Assembly: GCF_014926405.1 (NCBI RefSeq)
Contig: NZ_JACXXJ020000004.1
Coordinates: 434,001 to 498,000, forward strand
Source: Agrobacterium vitis
Lineage (GTDB): Bacteria > Pseudomonadota > Alphaproteobacteria > Rhizobiales > Rhizobiaceae
Direction of reading: 5' to 3'
Length of the DNA: 64,000 nt
Every line of letters begins with the position of its first letter. Position 1 is the first letter of the stretch. Shown here in pieces: positions 39,301 through 47,063 of this stretch. The notes below the pieces were generated by a model. The model ran no database searches, had not been told where the DNA came from, and worked only from the letters and a program-made list of their open reading frames with translations. The position numbers and the translations under genes are program-made.

Positions 39301-41076
39301 CTCTCTGCCCATCTGAGCCGAGAACTGCCGCGCCATCTGGTGCCGACGTTTTTTGCGATGCTGGACAAGCTCCCGCGCCTGCCAAACGGCAAGCTCGACC
39401 GCAAGTCTCTACCCGACCCATCGGATGAATCCACGACGGTCACAGAAGACCAGACGCCGCACCATGGCTATGAAGAGAAGATCGCCGCGATCTGGGCGAA
39501 ACTTCTCGGACGCGAGGCAGTCGGACGCAACGACAATTTCTTCGCGCTTGGCGGAGATTCAATCCTCGCCATTCAGGTCGTGGCTGCCGCCCGCCGGGTC
39601 GGCATTGCCATTAAGCCACGCGATATTTTCCAATATTCAACGCTTGCAGCGCTTGCCGCATCCGTCTCCGATCTGGCGACAGAATTGCCCGAGACCGGAC
39701 CAATGAGCGGCGACATTCCGCTTGGCCCGGCACAGCACTGGTTTTTTGAGCAGAATTATCCTGATATAGCCCATTGGAATCAGGCACTGGTGCTGAAACC
39801 CGGCAGGGTGATCAATGAGAAGACGCTCCAAAACGCCATGGACCTTCTCCACCAGACCCATGATGCGCTGCGCGGCCGTTTTTGCCAGCAAAACGGACAG
39901 TGGCGTCAGGTCGTGACGGAAGCCGAAGGGGCACCGCCGCTGCGTTCCACCCGTTGTATGGTAACCGAGGCCGATGCCGTGCTTTTGAGCGAAGCGAATG
40001 CGCTGCAACGCCGCTTCGATCTCACTGATGGCCCGGTTTGGGGTGCCACGCTTGTGACCATCGACGGGTTTGAGCAACGGCTGCTAATCGCAGCGCATCA
40101 TCTCGTGATCGACGGGGTCTCATGGCGCATCCTGCTCGATGACCTGCAAACATGCCTCGCAGCGGGTGAAGCCGGTCTTGAGATGAACTTGCCGCCCCGA
40201 ACGACAGGCATTGATAGCTGGGTGCGCGAGCTGAAAGACAGCGCGGTGTTCGATGGTGAAAAGGACCATTGGCGCACGATGACCGAGGCCAAGACCGCAG
40301 CGATCCCGACGGACCGTTCGGGCAGCAATTGCGCTGGCGACACCGACATCGTTGATCTAACGATCGATCCGGGCCTCACCGGACGCCTTCTTCGGGACGT
40401 GCCGTCCTGCTATCCAATCGATGCCGAAGAAGTCATGCTTGCGGCACTTTATAATGCAATCCGCGATTGGACCGGACACGACAGGCTCCGGCTGATCCTT
40501 GAAAGTCATGGCCGGGCAGACCTGTTCGAAGGCGTTGATCTGAGCCGCACCGTCGGCTGGTTCACAGGCCTTTATCCTGTTCTCTTCGATGTCACCGGGC
40601 GTGACAGGCGCACCACTTTGCTCTCGGTCAAGGAAAGCCTCCGCCGTGTTGCAAACGACGGCATCGGCTATGGCGTTCTGAAATATCTGAAGGGCGTGGC
40701 ATTGCCCCGGCTGGAGGATATTGCCGAGATCCGGTTCAACTATCTTGGCCAGACGGACACGCTGTTTTCCGGCGATGCGTTGCTGTCCCGCGCCACTGAA
40801 CCGGCGGGCGATCCGCGTGGCGCGCGCAATGGGCGCGGGGTGCTGCTTGACATCAATGCAATTGTCAGCGGTGGGCATTTGCGCATTCGCCTTGCCTATT
40901 CCCGGCAGATCCACGACCGGCAGACAATCGAAACGCTCGCGGCGGGACTGCAAAACCATCTCGAAAGCCTTGTCGATTTCTGCCTGACATCAACCGAAGC
41001 CGGCTACACACCAGCAGACTTCAAGCACATGACACTTGATCAGGATGACCTCGAAGCCATCCTGCGCAATCTCTGA
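33355..41076 (+). CDS. NRPS, C-A-T-C-A(Ala-like)-T-E
   Basis: A 2573-residue two-module synthetase with a terminal epimerase. C1 has HHIISDRWS. A1 has YTSGSTGRPKG, with code DLFNTCLCF, which I cannot assign. T1 has FFRLGGHSLLAM. C2 has HHIVSDAQS, lacking the final Gly of HHxxxDG. A2 has YTSGSTGQPKG, with code DLFNCALTY, one residue from the known alanine code DLFNNALTY. T2 has FFALGGDSILAIQ, the GGDS form typical before E domains. The E domain (about 2110-2560) has HHLVIDGVSWRILLDDL, ESHGR, VGWFTGLYPV and RFNYLG. Prediction: an unassigned residue followed by D-alanine. It starts in an ATGA overlap with the PKS gene, so it probably takes the second beta-keto chain. Confidence 0.94.
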   Translation: MNELFAKIAGLSPERRALLEQKLKAQGITVPAPSGIQPRADREAAVPLSSAQKRLWFMQQLEPGTVAYNMNLALRLKGPLDRAALSRAYAALIARHEPLRTRFTMGEDGQPQQIVEASGAADIGYHDCRQHPEPEKEARLQLKAFVETPYDLTRPPIRATLVAVSDDEHVLALGMHHIISDRWSMGVFARDLSTLYHAEATGTAAVLAPLPVQFADWTLWQRDLLDGPALASQLAYWTESLAGELPVLELPLDRPHSLTASFSGAHLPVLIDRALSLRLRSLAAEQNVSLFTLLLAAFNVLLHLYTDSDDIILGSEVANRDRPETQTMMGPLVNTLVFRNDLSGDPAFTVLLQKVADAVRRGLAHQDIPFERLVEAINPERSLSDLNPLFNVKFDIQHSIAPPPGLHGLTIEPYPLREVATKYDLRFNLEDDQPDIKGKIEYSSQIFDESTIASMLARFERLLELVVRDPSRRLSTLSLLKPEEEAAIIASGSGPVRNYPVEECLHDLFLKQVEQTPDADAVTDGDLTWSYRDLEAQSSRIAASLVAAGVKPGDRVGICMRRSPRMIAGILGIMRAGAAYVPLDADYPANRLTFIAEDSGITILLTDHRPAFATQAQTLVDVTTLPDIRLEARPAVSPNHLAYIIYTSGSTGRPKGVAIEHRSVVAFMYWARERFSREEVARMLVPTSISFDLSIFELYAPLVLGGTLVVADHFLALPQLAAKVDVTFINTVPSLLQELLQEHRLPNSVQTATFCGEPLPAALVAILKRDYPNLRILNLYGPSEDTCFSTEVPLQGDHYQGGVVPIGKPLPNTQAYILDRAGRLRPPGLSGELYLGGTGLARGYFGRPEQTAERFIANPFSSEPGSRLYRTGDRIRRRADGNLEFCGRLDHQVKVRGLRIETGEIEHNLEQINGVEKAVVAVTQGTDRQLAAFIEPQDGVRLDETELRRALSDVLPVHMVPTLWCFLPRLPQQPNGKIDRAALPSLAATVATGSSPPETETEQRVADAWADVLAIDSISRDDNFFRLGGHSLLAMRMIARLSSSLPTNAVLRKLFEFPRLRDFAAALERDETPMAAPLSAIDALPNSATIPLSFAQQRLWTLAELEPDSAAYNVPAAIRVHGALDLEVLQHAFTALAARHPALRTRIVNRDGKPVVEIGGTSDPDIAIVDVNEATLPEVLAAACRQPFNMASGPLFLARIFRLSADEHVVFVAIHHIVSDAQSLQLMLRDLTRFYDAGRQGKVADLPPLTLSYGDFAAWQRKQPLGEQIDYWRRLLEHAPPLLELPTDFPRGARQEFKGGSIPFHLDSALTARLVNFAHERDATPFMVLLSAFSTLLSRYSGASDVVVGTPVSERPNRALEDVIGLFVNTLALKLTHDAATSFEQQVAATRLLVLDAFRHQDAPFECVVDALSVERSWSHNPVFQVMVTWQADEPHSPCPEGLTVTPVVLAQETSKVDLTLDLRHRGDQFSGTLIYRSDLFRKETIHHMAEAFTALVEALLSAPERAQVEIDGLPERQRQQIAAWNATAKTYDAVPASLHGFFARSTERTPDAIAVTDRDRSATYAELDRQAEALARHLASLGIGRGSAVGICLERTIDLIASILAVLKTGAAYVPLDPKYPEERIAFVARDASLSLLLTQEERDDFADIRTLDPTTIWNGTQAVSRTPLPHTTEGSDLAYLIYTSGSTGQPKGVAIEHRNAVAFTHWALDTFPAESFAGMLASTSVCFDLSIFEIFVTFAAGGRIFIVDDLFELPDADFANEITFINTVPTPMTELMRFGPLPAKAKTVCLAGEPLPPSLARAILDTGQVEALYNLYGPSEDTTYSTGCRIDDAGLPIHIGKPITNTTAHVLDAALNEVPIGMPGELYLAGEGIARGYHNRPDLTAERFLPNPFDRAGQAPLLYKTGDRVRRLADGNLDYLGRADRQMKISGFRIEPGEVEAVLMRYPGVTGAAVDAWRDNTGYARLAAWIEVAAPVGKAALSAHLSRELPRHLVPTFFAMLDKLPRLPNGKLDRKSLPDPSDESTTVTEDQTPHHGYEEKIAAIWAKLLGREAVGRNDNFFALGGDSILAIQVVAAARRVGIAIKPRDIFQYSTLAALAASVSDLATELPETGPMSGDIPLGPAQHWFFEQNYPDIAHWNQALVLKPGRVINEKTLQNAMDLLHQTHDALRGRFCQQNGQWRQVVTEAEGAPPLRSTRCMVTEADAVLLSEANALQRRFDLTDGPVWGATLVTIDGFEQRLLIAAHHLVIDGVSWRILLDDLQTCLAAGEAGLEMNLPPRTTGIDSWVRELKDSAVFDGEKDHWRTMTEAKTAAIPTDRSGSNCAGDTDIVDLTIDPGLTGRLLRDVPSCYPIDAEEVMLAALYNAIRDWTGHDRLRLILESHGRADLFEGVDLSRTVGWFTGLYPVLFDVTGRDRRTTLLSVKESLRRVANDGIGYGVLKYLKGVALPRLEDIAEIRFNYLGQTDTLFSGDALLSRATEPAGDPRGARNGRGVLLDINAIVSGGHLRIRLAYSRQIHDRQTIETLAAGLQNHLESLVDFCLTSTEAGYTPADFKHMTLDQDDLEAILRNL

Positions 41077-41083
41077 GGGCACC

Positions 41084-42775
41084 ATGCAGAATGCGAGCCA
41101 GCGCCTTGAGCGCAACAACATCGCCGACATCTATCCGCTTGCCCCGATGCAGGAGGGCATTCTTTTTCATTCGGTGTCTTCCCCCGGCGACGGCCTCTAC
41201 ATGCCGCAAACGGCGCTGCGCATCACCGGCACGGTCGATGCGGACGCTCTGAAGGCGGCATGGCAAGGCGCAATCGACCGGCATCCGATTTTGCGTTCGG
41301 GGTTCTTCTGGGAGGAGCGCGACGAGCCGTTCCAAATTGCCTTCCGCAGCCTTCCGGTGACATTCAATATGCTCGACTGGACCGGCAGCGATGCTGCAAG
41401 CGAGCGTGAACGGCTGCAAGCGCTGTTTTGCGCCAACAGGGCCGAGCCGTTTGACCTGCGCCGTCCGCCTCTGATCCGGGTGCAATGGATTCGAACCGGA
41501 CAAGACCAGTCGATCATGGTTGTCTGCTACCACCATATCATCCTCGACGGCTGGTCGATCCGTCAATTGCTCGACGAAGTGCTCTCGCTCTACCGGCGCG
41601 CCACAGGCAAGACCGAGCCAGCCCTTCCGCCCGCCCGCCCTTACGGCGATTACATCGGTTGGCTTAAAAAACGCGAGCGGGCCGTGTCGCTTCGCTTCTG
41701 GCAGGATCGACTTCAGGGTTTTGCGGGCACAACCCGGCTTCTGTCAGGGGAAGCGACAGGCCAGTTCGAGCGGCTCTGCCGGGAAGTCCCAAAGCCGCTG
41801 CATGAGGCCATGCTGGCCTATGGTGCCGCCCATGGGCTGACACTCAACTCGCTGCTGCAAGGCGCGTTGAGTTTGCTGATTGCACGCCAGACAGGTAGCC
41901 GTGACCTTGTTTTCGGCACGACGACAGCCGGGCGCCCGGCGACGCTGGAGGGCGCGACGACGATGATCGGCCTCTTCATCAATACGCTGCCCGTCCGTGT
42001 TCAAATCAAGCAGGGCCAATCCGTGTCTGGCTGGCTTGCAACCCTTCAGAAAGCCCATGCCGAAACAGGCGAGCACGACCATGTGCCGCTCGCCGCTATC
42101 CAGGGGCCGGGCGTTTCGCTTTTCGACACGCTGCTCGTTGTTGAGAATTTCCCGGCGCAGGCGAAGCGGACGGATGCGCCTGCACTGCTCAAAACTGAAG
42201 GCATCGACTTTGACGAGCGAACCCATTTTCCGCTCACGCTCTGGGCAACACCGCACCCGACGGGCCTGACGCTGATGGCCGGTTTCAGCCGCGACATGCT
42301 CGCATCTGAGACCGCAGCGGCTCTGCTTGAACGACTGGTTGATATTATCTCCATCATGATCCGCTCATCCACCACAGATGTGTGCGCAATTCTGGATGAA
42401 CTGCCGTCAGTGATGGCGGTCGACGGTCTCTCTGAGGGCGGTTCTGGGGGCGGCACCCATTTGATGCCACTGAAACAGGCACCATCGGGCATCCCGAAAT
42501 CTGCAACGCCTTCCGCGACTGAAATCACACTGGCGCAAATTTGGACGGAGGTGCTCAAATGTGGTCCCCTTGATGGGCAGGCTAACTTCTTTGAGCTAGG
42601 CGGCCATTCGCTCCTTGCCGTGCGTGTCGCCAGCCGACTTCGCGGCGCGTTTTGTGTTCCGGTGCCAATGCGCGTCCTGTTTGAGCACCCCGTCCTTGCC
42701 GACCTTGCGGCCTATATTGACAGCCTTCGCCCGCAAGTCCCCCAGACCACAGACCATATCGAGATTGACATATGA
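41084..42775 (+). CDS. NRPS condensation-carrier protein (C-T) lacking an A domain
   Basis: About 563 residues. The condensation domain (about 12-450) has YPLAPMQEGILFHS, HHIILDGWS and GLFINTLPVRV, the type that follows an epimerase and accepts D-configured donors. A carrier (about 500) has FFELGGHSLLAV. No adenylation domain is present in this protein. The frame extends to 41036, but the ATG at 41084 with gaggg just upstream and the family N-terminus NNIADIYPLAP fix the start. The gene begins eight bases after the preceding NRPS stop and ends in an ATGA overlap with the thioesterase. The carrier must be loaded in trans, or the protein simply passes the chain on. Confidence 0.92.
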   Translation: MQNASQRLERNNIADIYPLAPMQEGILFHSVSSPGDGLYMPQTALRITGTVDADALKAAWQGAIDRHPILRSGFFWEERDEPFQIAFRSLPVTFNMLDWTGSDAASERERLQALFCANRAEPFDLRRPPLIRVQWIRTGQDQSIMVVCYHHIILDGWSIRQLLDEVLSLYRRATGKTEPALPPARPYGDYIGWLKKRERAVSLRFWQDRLQGFAGTTRLLSGEATGQFERLCREVPKPLHEAMLAYGAAHGLTLNSLLQGALSLLIARQTGSRDLVFGTTTAGRPATLEGATTMIGLFINTLPVRVQIKQGQSVSGWLATLQKAHAETGEHDHVPLAAIQGPGVSLFDTLLVVENFPAQAKRTDAPALLKTEGIDFDERTHFPLTLWATPHPTGLTLMAGFSRDMLASETAAALLERLVDIISIMIRSSTTDVCAILDELPSVMAVDGLSEGGSGGGTHLMPLKQAPSGIPKSATPSATEITLAQIWTEVLKCGPLDGQANFFELGGHSLLAVRVASRLRGAFCVPVPMRVLFEHPVLADLAAYIDSLRPQVPQTTDHIEIDI

Positions 42776-43485
42776 CTATAACGCCATCACGCCCCGTGCT
42801 TCTTTGCCTGCCGCCAGCAGGCACCGGGGCCGGGCTTTTCCGCAACTGGGTACAAACCGCGCCGAGCACGATGACGGTGCATCCGGTCGCACTGCCGGGC
42901 CGCGAAGCGCGCTATAGCGAACCGGCACCGAGGTCAATTGACGCGCTTGCCGATCAACTGGCCGTTGAGCTTGAGCCTTATATCGGCGGGCGCTATGCGA
43001 TTTTCGGCTATTCGATGGGTGCCCTCCTCGGCTATGAAATCGCCCGTCGGCTCAAAGCGGCAGGCTCTCCGATGCCCGAGGTGTTTTTCGCGCTCGGCTG
43101 CAATGCGCCGGACCGCATGGTCTATGAGCGAGAGCCGTTCCACACGATGGAAGCCGACGCCTTTCGCCAAGCGCTCATCGATCTCGGCGGAACAGACGCT
43201 GAAATCCTCAATAATCCCGACGCAATGGAGCTTTTTGAACCCGTGCTGCGCAATGATTTCAGAATATGCGAGACCTATACCCATGATGCGACGCGCGGCA
43301 CGCTCGATTGTCCCGCCCATATTTTCCTCTCCGATGGAGACGCCTTTGTAAACAGGCAGGCCGCCGCAGCCTGGTGTGATTTCGTGACCGGCGGCACGAG
43401 CCTGCATCAGGTCGCGGGGTCGCATATGCTGGAGCGCTCGGTGCTTGACACGCTGCCTGCACGATTGGAAACTCTGTGGTTCTGA
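42772..43485 (+). CDS. type II thioesterase
   Basis: A 237-residue alpha/beta hydrolase of the external thioesterase group that clears misprimed carrier domains. VLLCLPPAGTGAGLFRNW is the oxyanion region, FGYSMGALLGYEIARRL the nucleophile elbow (GYSMG, catalytic Ser), DGDAF holds the likely acid, and GSHMLE the catalytic His. The length is normal. It starts in an ATGA overlap with the C-T gene. It is the only thioesterase in the locus, and since the last module ends in a reductase, editing rather than product release is the likely role. Confidence 0.93.
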   Translation: MTITPSRPVLLCLPPAGTGAGLFRNWVQTAPSTMTVHPVALPGREARYSEPAPRSIDALADQLAVELEPYIGGRYAIFGYSMGALLGYEIARRLKAAGSPMPEVFFALGCNAPDRMVYEREPFHTMEADAFRQALIDLGGTDAEILNNPDAMELFEPVLRNDFRICETYTHDATRGTLDCPAHIFLSDGDAFVNRQAAAAWCDFVTGGTSLHQVAGSHMLERSVLDTLPARLETLWF

Positions 43486-43521
43486 ACTGGCGAAAATCGC
43501 CTACGGCGTGAGGGTTAAGCG

Positions 43522-44400
43522 ATGACGGCCGCGACGGAATTACCAAGGTCGCAGGAGACATTGGTGCAGCGCGCGCTCGAGGCGCAGGCCGCCTATATGC
43601 CGGATGTTCGTGCGGAAATCGGTCCGGCGGACGCAGGATGGACGACAGCCGAGGCATTCTTTTCCGACGAGGCGGCGCTTGATGAATTTCTCGCCTTCGA
43701 ACAATCGCTGAACGAAGGCACCGACATCAAGACGGCTGCGGCGCTGTTGATGACCGACTACGGCTACATTCTGGCCGCCGCTACTGTGCCGATCTTCGCT
43801 GGTTTTGGCCTCATCCCAAACCTTTCTCCGGCAAGCGTCGCGCTTTCATTCTACACGACGCAAGAGCCGCATGACGGTGAGATGCACCGGGTGCGACGCG
43901 CCCATGTCCGTTTTCTCGACGAGACATTCTGGCAGGGCCAATTGGGTGACGTTGTTGCCGAAGAACGGTTCCGGGCCGAAATCGAGCGGCATTTCCGCCC
44001 CGTCATCGAGGCGATCCATGCACGTACCCGCCTCTCCTGCACCGCGCTCTGGCGGCTCGCCGCTGATGCGATTGCCGGTCGCTTTCTCGATTCCGGCCGC
44101 CGGTTCGGCAGCGTCGAAGCGGCCAAGGCGTCCGCAATGCAGATCCTCAAAGTGCCCGGTTCGCCGCTAGCCAACCGTCAACTCCACTATTTCGATTTGA
44201 GCGTGCTCGACAACAACCAGCAGGAATTTTCATACACCTTCCGTCAACGCGGCGGCTGCTGCCGATTTTATCTCGTCAAGGGCGGAGAATACTGTCCGAC
44301 CTGTGTCTTGAAGGCACCGACAGAGCGGGACGAAGAGTTGCGCCTGGCCATGCGTCAACATCTCGGTGTCGCTGATGAGATTAGGTCAGGTTCAAACTGA
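43522..44400 (+). CDS. FhuF-like siderophore ferric-iron reductase
   Basis: A 292-residue cytoplasmic protein. The C-terminus carries GGCCRFYLVKGGEYCPTC, the CC-x10-C-x2-C pattern that holds a [2Fe-2S] cluster in FhuF-type reductases. These reduce ferric siderophores after import and free the iron. The region LSCTALWRLAADAIAGRFL also fits the family. A ribosome site (gaggg) lies eight bases before the ATG, and the gap to the thioesterase gene is only 36 bases, so it is the last gene of the rightward operon. Its stop codon lies inside the palindrome that begins the first 94-bp repeat. It links the biosynthetic operon to the uptake genes that follow. Confidence 0.88.
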   Translation: MTAATELPRSQETLVQRALEAQAAYMPDVRAEIGPADAGWTTAEAFFSDEAALDEFLAFEQSLNEGTDIKTAAALLMTDYGYILAAATVPIFAGFGLIPNLSPASVALSFYTTQEPHDGEMHRVRRAHVRFLDETFWQGQLGDVVAEERFRAEIERHFRPVIEAIHARTRLSCTALWRLAADAIAGRFLDSGRRFGSVEAAKASAMQILKVPGSPLANRQLHYFDLSVLDNNQQEFSYTFRQRGGCCRFYLVKGGEYCPTCVLKAPTERDEELRLAMRQHLGVADEIRSGSN

Positions 44401-44478
44401 ACCAGATGGACTATCTATTCTTTTGTTTTCGTTTGTTTTTTCGTGAAAACCTGCGACCACTTTTCCTTGAAAAACTCT
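44385..44478 (+). repeat. 94-bp intergenic repeat, copy 1
   Basis: It begins with the palindrome GGTTCAAACTGAACC (44389-44403) overlapping the reductase stop codon, then a T-rich run with gttttcgtttgt, then gaaaacc..ccacttttcc and aaactct. The second copy is at 51630-51723, same orientation and length. It could act as a terminator, since hairpin and T-rich tract are present, or be a genus-wide dispersed element. Confidence 0.7.
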
Positions 44479-44495
44479 AAAAACCTCGAGATTTT

Positions 44496-44515
44496 TTTGG
44501 GATCAGAGTCCCAAA
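44496..44515. promoter_or_regulatory. inverted repeat before the TonB receptor gene
   Basis: TTTGGGA and TCCCAAA are exact reverse complements around 6 nt, 96 bases before the receptor start. It has no counterpart at the same place in the other repeat region. Operator or leader hairpin; I see no further clue. Confidence 0.35.
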
Positions 44516-44610
44516 CCGGGAAAATCAATCGTCTACCTCCCGAGCACAACGTGGCGTTGCTCCTTACGGTGGGCTGCAAAGCCTTGAGTACCGGAGAGTT
44601 TGGGGGTTCT

Positions 44611-47004
44611 ATGACGAAGACTTTTTCCACTACACACGAGGCCCGGGCGAGCCTCAGAGCCGTCCTATTAGCAGGATCGACGCTTGTGATGTTGACACCT
44701 GCCCTGCTGGCAATGGTGCGAGAGGCGCAGGCTCAAATGTCGCAGCACGCGATTTCCGTACCGGCCGGTCCGCTTACTCCAGCGCTCAACAGCCTTGCTG
44801 CCCAGACGGGCCTCCAGATTCTGTTCGACGCGTCGGTTGCCCAAAACAAATCAACCCGCGGCGTGAATGGGACGCTGACACCTGAACAGGCCTTGAAGGC
44901 CGTGCTTGCCGGGACAGGCGTCGATGCGCGCTTTGCCGGCGAAAACCGGGTCACCTTGCAGAACACGACTTCCGCCTCAGAAAACCCGGAGCAAGAAGGA
45001 ACCCTGCTCGAACCCATCGTGATCTACGGTGCCCGCAATGCGACCACGCTTGGCGGTACGACAAGCAGTGTCGCTATTCTCAATGCCGAAAGCCTGGCGA
45101 ATAGCCAGATCCGCACCACGCAGGAAACGTTTCGTCGCATGGCGAACACGATGGACAGCGCCACAGTCAACGCTGGTTTCGTCATCCGCGGCATGAGTTC
45201 CGAGGGCCTGGTATCGTCCGGTGGGCCGGCGGGCTCCATTTATATCGATGGCATCCTTCAGACGCGCTACAATGCCCGCTTCGGCGCCCGCAATCTCTGG
45301 GACGTTGAGCAGGTCGAAGTCTATCGCGGCCCGCAATCGACGCTCTCCGGCCGCGCCGCCATGACCGGAGCTGTCTACATCAAGTCGAAGGACCCGACCT
45401 TCGAGAAGGAAGTCGAGGTTTCCACGACCGTTGGTACCGATCATCTCGTGGGTACCGCCATCACGGTCAACACGCCTATCGTAGAGGATCAGGTCGCGCT
45501 GCGGCTGTCCGGGTCCTATGAACGTTCGAGGGCTCAGCCCAGCTACTCCGATTTCAAGTCATACGACAATTACGACGATCTGATCACTGATATCAGCGGC
45601 ATTGCGCGCGCCAAGCTGCTTTTGACGCCGTCAGAGCTGCCGGATACCCGCGCAGTCCTCACCTATTCCTACTCGAAGGACCGGCCGAACGACGCACTCG
45701 TCGGGCTCTATTCGGGACGGGGGGATTTCAATAACGCACCTGTCACCTACACCGAATATCGCTGGACCGAGGCGCATAATCTCGGACTTGAGGTCACCCA
45801 CGACATTTCTGAAACCCTGCGCTTCACATCGCAGACCGGCTATCAATATGGCATCAACAACCGGCGCTCGATTGATTATGGCACCGAAAATGTCGTCAAC
45901 GGCATTACCGGCGAGGATGTCAACTCCATCCTCACCCAGGAATTTCGCCTGAATTACGAAGGCGATCGTTGGAAATGGGTAACCGGCATCTATGGCAGCT
46001 ACGAAAAGTGGGATGGTGCCACGGATATCGTTGCGTTCGATTATTACCAGCAGAATGACACGCAGCACCGCACAACCGCGAACCTGGCCATCTTCGGTGA
46101 AGCGACCTACGAATTTGCGCCGACCTGGTTTGCGACGCTGGGCGGACGCCTGGATTACTTGAGAGACAAGGACCACCAGCAGAATTATTCCGGTCTGATC
46201 GATGACTCCCCTGTCCTGACTGGTGACCCGACGTCCCTTACCGAGTACAATTTCGTTCCTAAAGTCGGCATATCCAAGGAGTTCGGCAGCAACCAGAAGG
46301 TGGGGCTCACCTATACGGAAGGCTTCCGCTCGGGTGGGTCATATCTCGACCGCGTGACGGGCGAACTCGGCACCTATGATCCCGAATACTCCAAGAACAT
46401 TGAACTGTCGTACAAGGGAACGCTGCTGGACGACCGCCTGACGTTGAATGCCAATCTGTTCTACACTAAGTATTCGGATCAGCAGGTCGAGATCCGGCCT
46501 GACCCCTCGATCCCCGGTTATCGCATCATTTCGAACGCCGCCACATCTCGCTCCTGGGGTTTTGAAATCGAACCGTCCATGCAGGTCACGGACCAATTCA
46601 CCACCTTTGCATCGGTCGGTTACCTCAACACCAAGTTCATCGACTTCAATCATGCAGCACTCAGCGAACCGCAGGACGGCAAGTCCTTTCCCGAAGCACC
46701 GGAATGGAGCCTGGGCTTTGGCGGCCGTTATGAGTTCCAAAATGGTGTTTTTGTCGGAGCCGATGCCAAGTACACAACGAGCTATAATTCGCGCTTCGGC
46801 ACGAACGGCATGTACAAGATCGATGCGCGCTTCATCGTCAACGCGCAGGTGGGCTTCAAGAAGGACAATTGGCAGGTGACGCTGTTTTCGGAGAACCTGA
46901 CGGATGAAAAATACTTCACCCTAATTGATCCGGATTACTCGCTGCCTTACGGCCAGGCTGGCAAGCGTCGATCATTCGGATTGAACCTTCGGGCCAAGTT
47001 CTGA
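44611..47004 (+). CDS. TonB-dependent siderophore receptor with STN signalling domain
   Basis: A 797-residue outer-membrane receptor. A signal peptide (RAVLLAGSTLVMLTPALLAM, cut near AQAQ) is followed by a secretin/TonB N-terminal (STN) domain at about 50-105 (SVPAGPLTPALNSLAAQTGL...EQALKAVLAGTGV). That domain contacts a FecR-type regulator. The plug has TQETFRRMANTMDSATVN, FVIRGM and VEVYRGPQSTLSGRAAMTGA. The barrel ends RRSFGLNLRAKF with terminal Phe. The upstream frame opens at 44443, but the ATG at 44611 has gggggt five bases before it and gives the signal peptide. A sigma factor and FecR-like gene lie downstream, so a Fec-type surface signalling circuit is expected. By position it imports the locus siderophore. 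Confidence 0.95.
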   Translation: MTKTFSTTHEARASLRAVLLAGSTLVMLTPALLAMVREAQAQMSQHAISVPAGPLTPALNSLAAQTGLQILFDASVAQNKSTRGVNGTLTPEQALKAVLAGTGVDARFAGENRVTLQNTTSASENPEQEGTLLEPIVIYGARNATTLGGTTSSVAILNAESLANSQIRTTQETFRRMANTMDSATVNAGFVIRGMSSEGLVSSGGPAGSIYIDGILQTRYNARFGARNLWDVEQVEVYRGPQSTLSGRAAMTGAVYIKSKDPTFEKEVEVSTTVGTDHLVGTAITVNTPIVEDQVALRLSGSYERSRAQPSYSDFKSYDNYDDLITDISGIARAKLLLTPSELPDTRAVLTYSYSKDRPNDALVGLYSGRGDFNNAPVTYTEYRWTEAHNLGLEVTHDISETLRFTSQTGYQYGINNRRSIDYGTENVVNGITGEDVNSILTQEFRLNYEGDRWKWVTGIYGSYEKWDGATDIVAFDYYQQNDTQHRTTANLAIFGEATYEFAPTWFATLGGRLDYLRDKDHQQNYSGLIDDSPVLTGDPTSLTEYNFVPKVGISKEFGSNQKVGLTYTEGFRSGGSYLDRVTGELGTYDPEYSKNIELSYKGTLLDDRLTLNANLFYTKYSDQQVEIRPDPSIPGYRIISNAATSRSWGFEIEPSMQVTDQFTTFASVGYLNTKFIDFNHAALSEPQDGKSFPEAPEWSLGFGGRYEFQNGVFVGADAKYTTSYNSRFGTNGMYKIDARFIVNAQVGFKKDNWQVTLFSENLTDEKYFTLIDPDYSLPYGQAGKRRSFGLNLRAKF

Positions 47005-47012
47005 TTATCTCG

Positions 47013-47045
47013 GGCTGCGGGGGGGCATTACCCCCGCAGCCGTTT
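47013..47045 (+). terminator. Rho-independent terminator after the receptor gene
   Basis: GGCTGCGGGGG (47013-47023) and CCCCCGCAGCC (47031-47041) form a perfect 11-bp GC-rich stem with a 7-nt loop, followed by gtttt. It begins nine bases after the receptor stop. Partial read-through to the transport genes is possible because the T-run is short. Confidence 0.75.
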
Positions 47046-47063
47046 TCGATTTCCGGCGACAAA

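Noticed and set aside
43489..43501. Hairpin GGCGA-AAA-TCGCC between thioesterase and reductase genes
   Set aside because: Too short for a terminator, no T-run, and the downstream gene is only 20 bases away in the same operon.
44518..44535. FecI-type promoter (GGAAAAT ... CGTC) before the receptor
   Set aside because: GGAAAAT and CGTC are present but only 4 bases apart, not about 16-17, so it cannot serve as -35/-10 pair.
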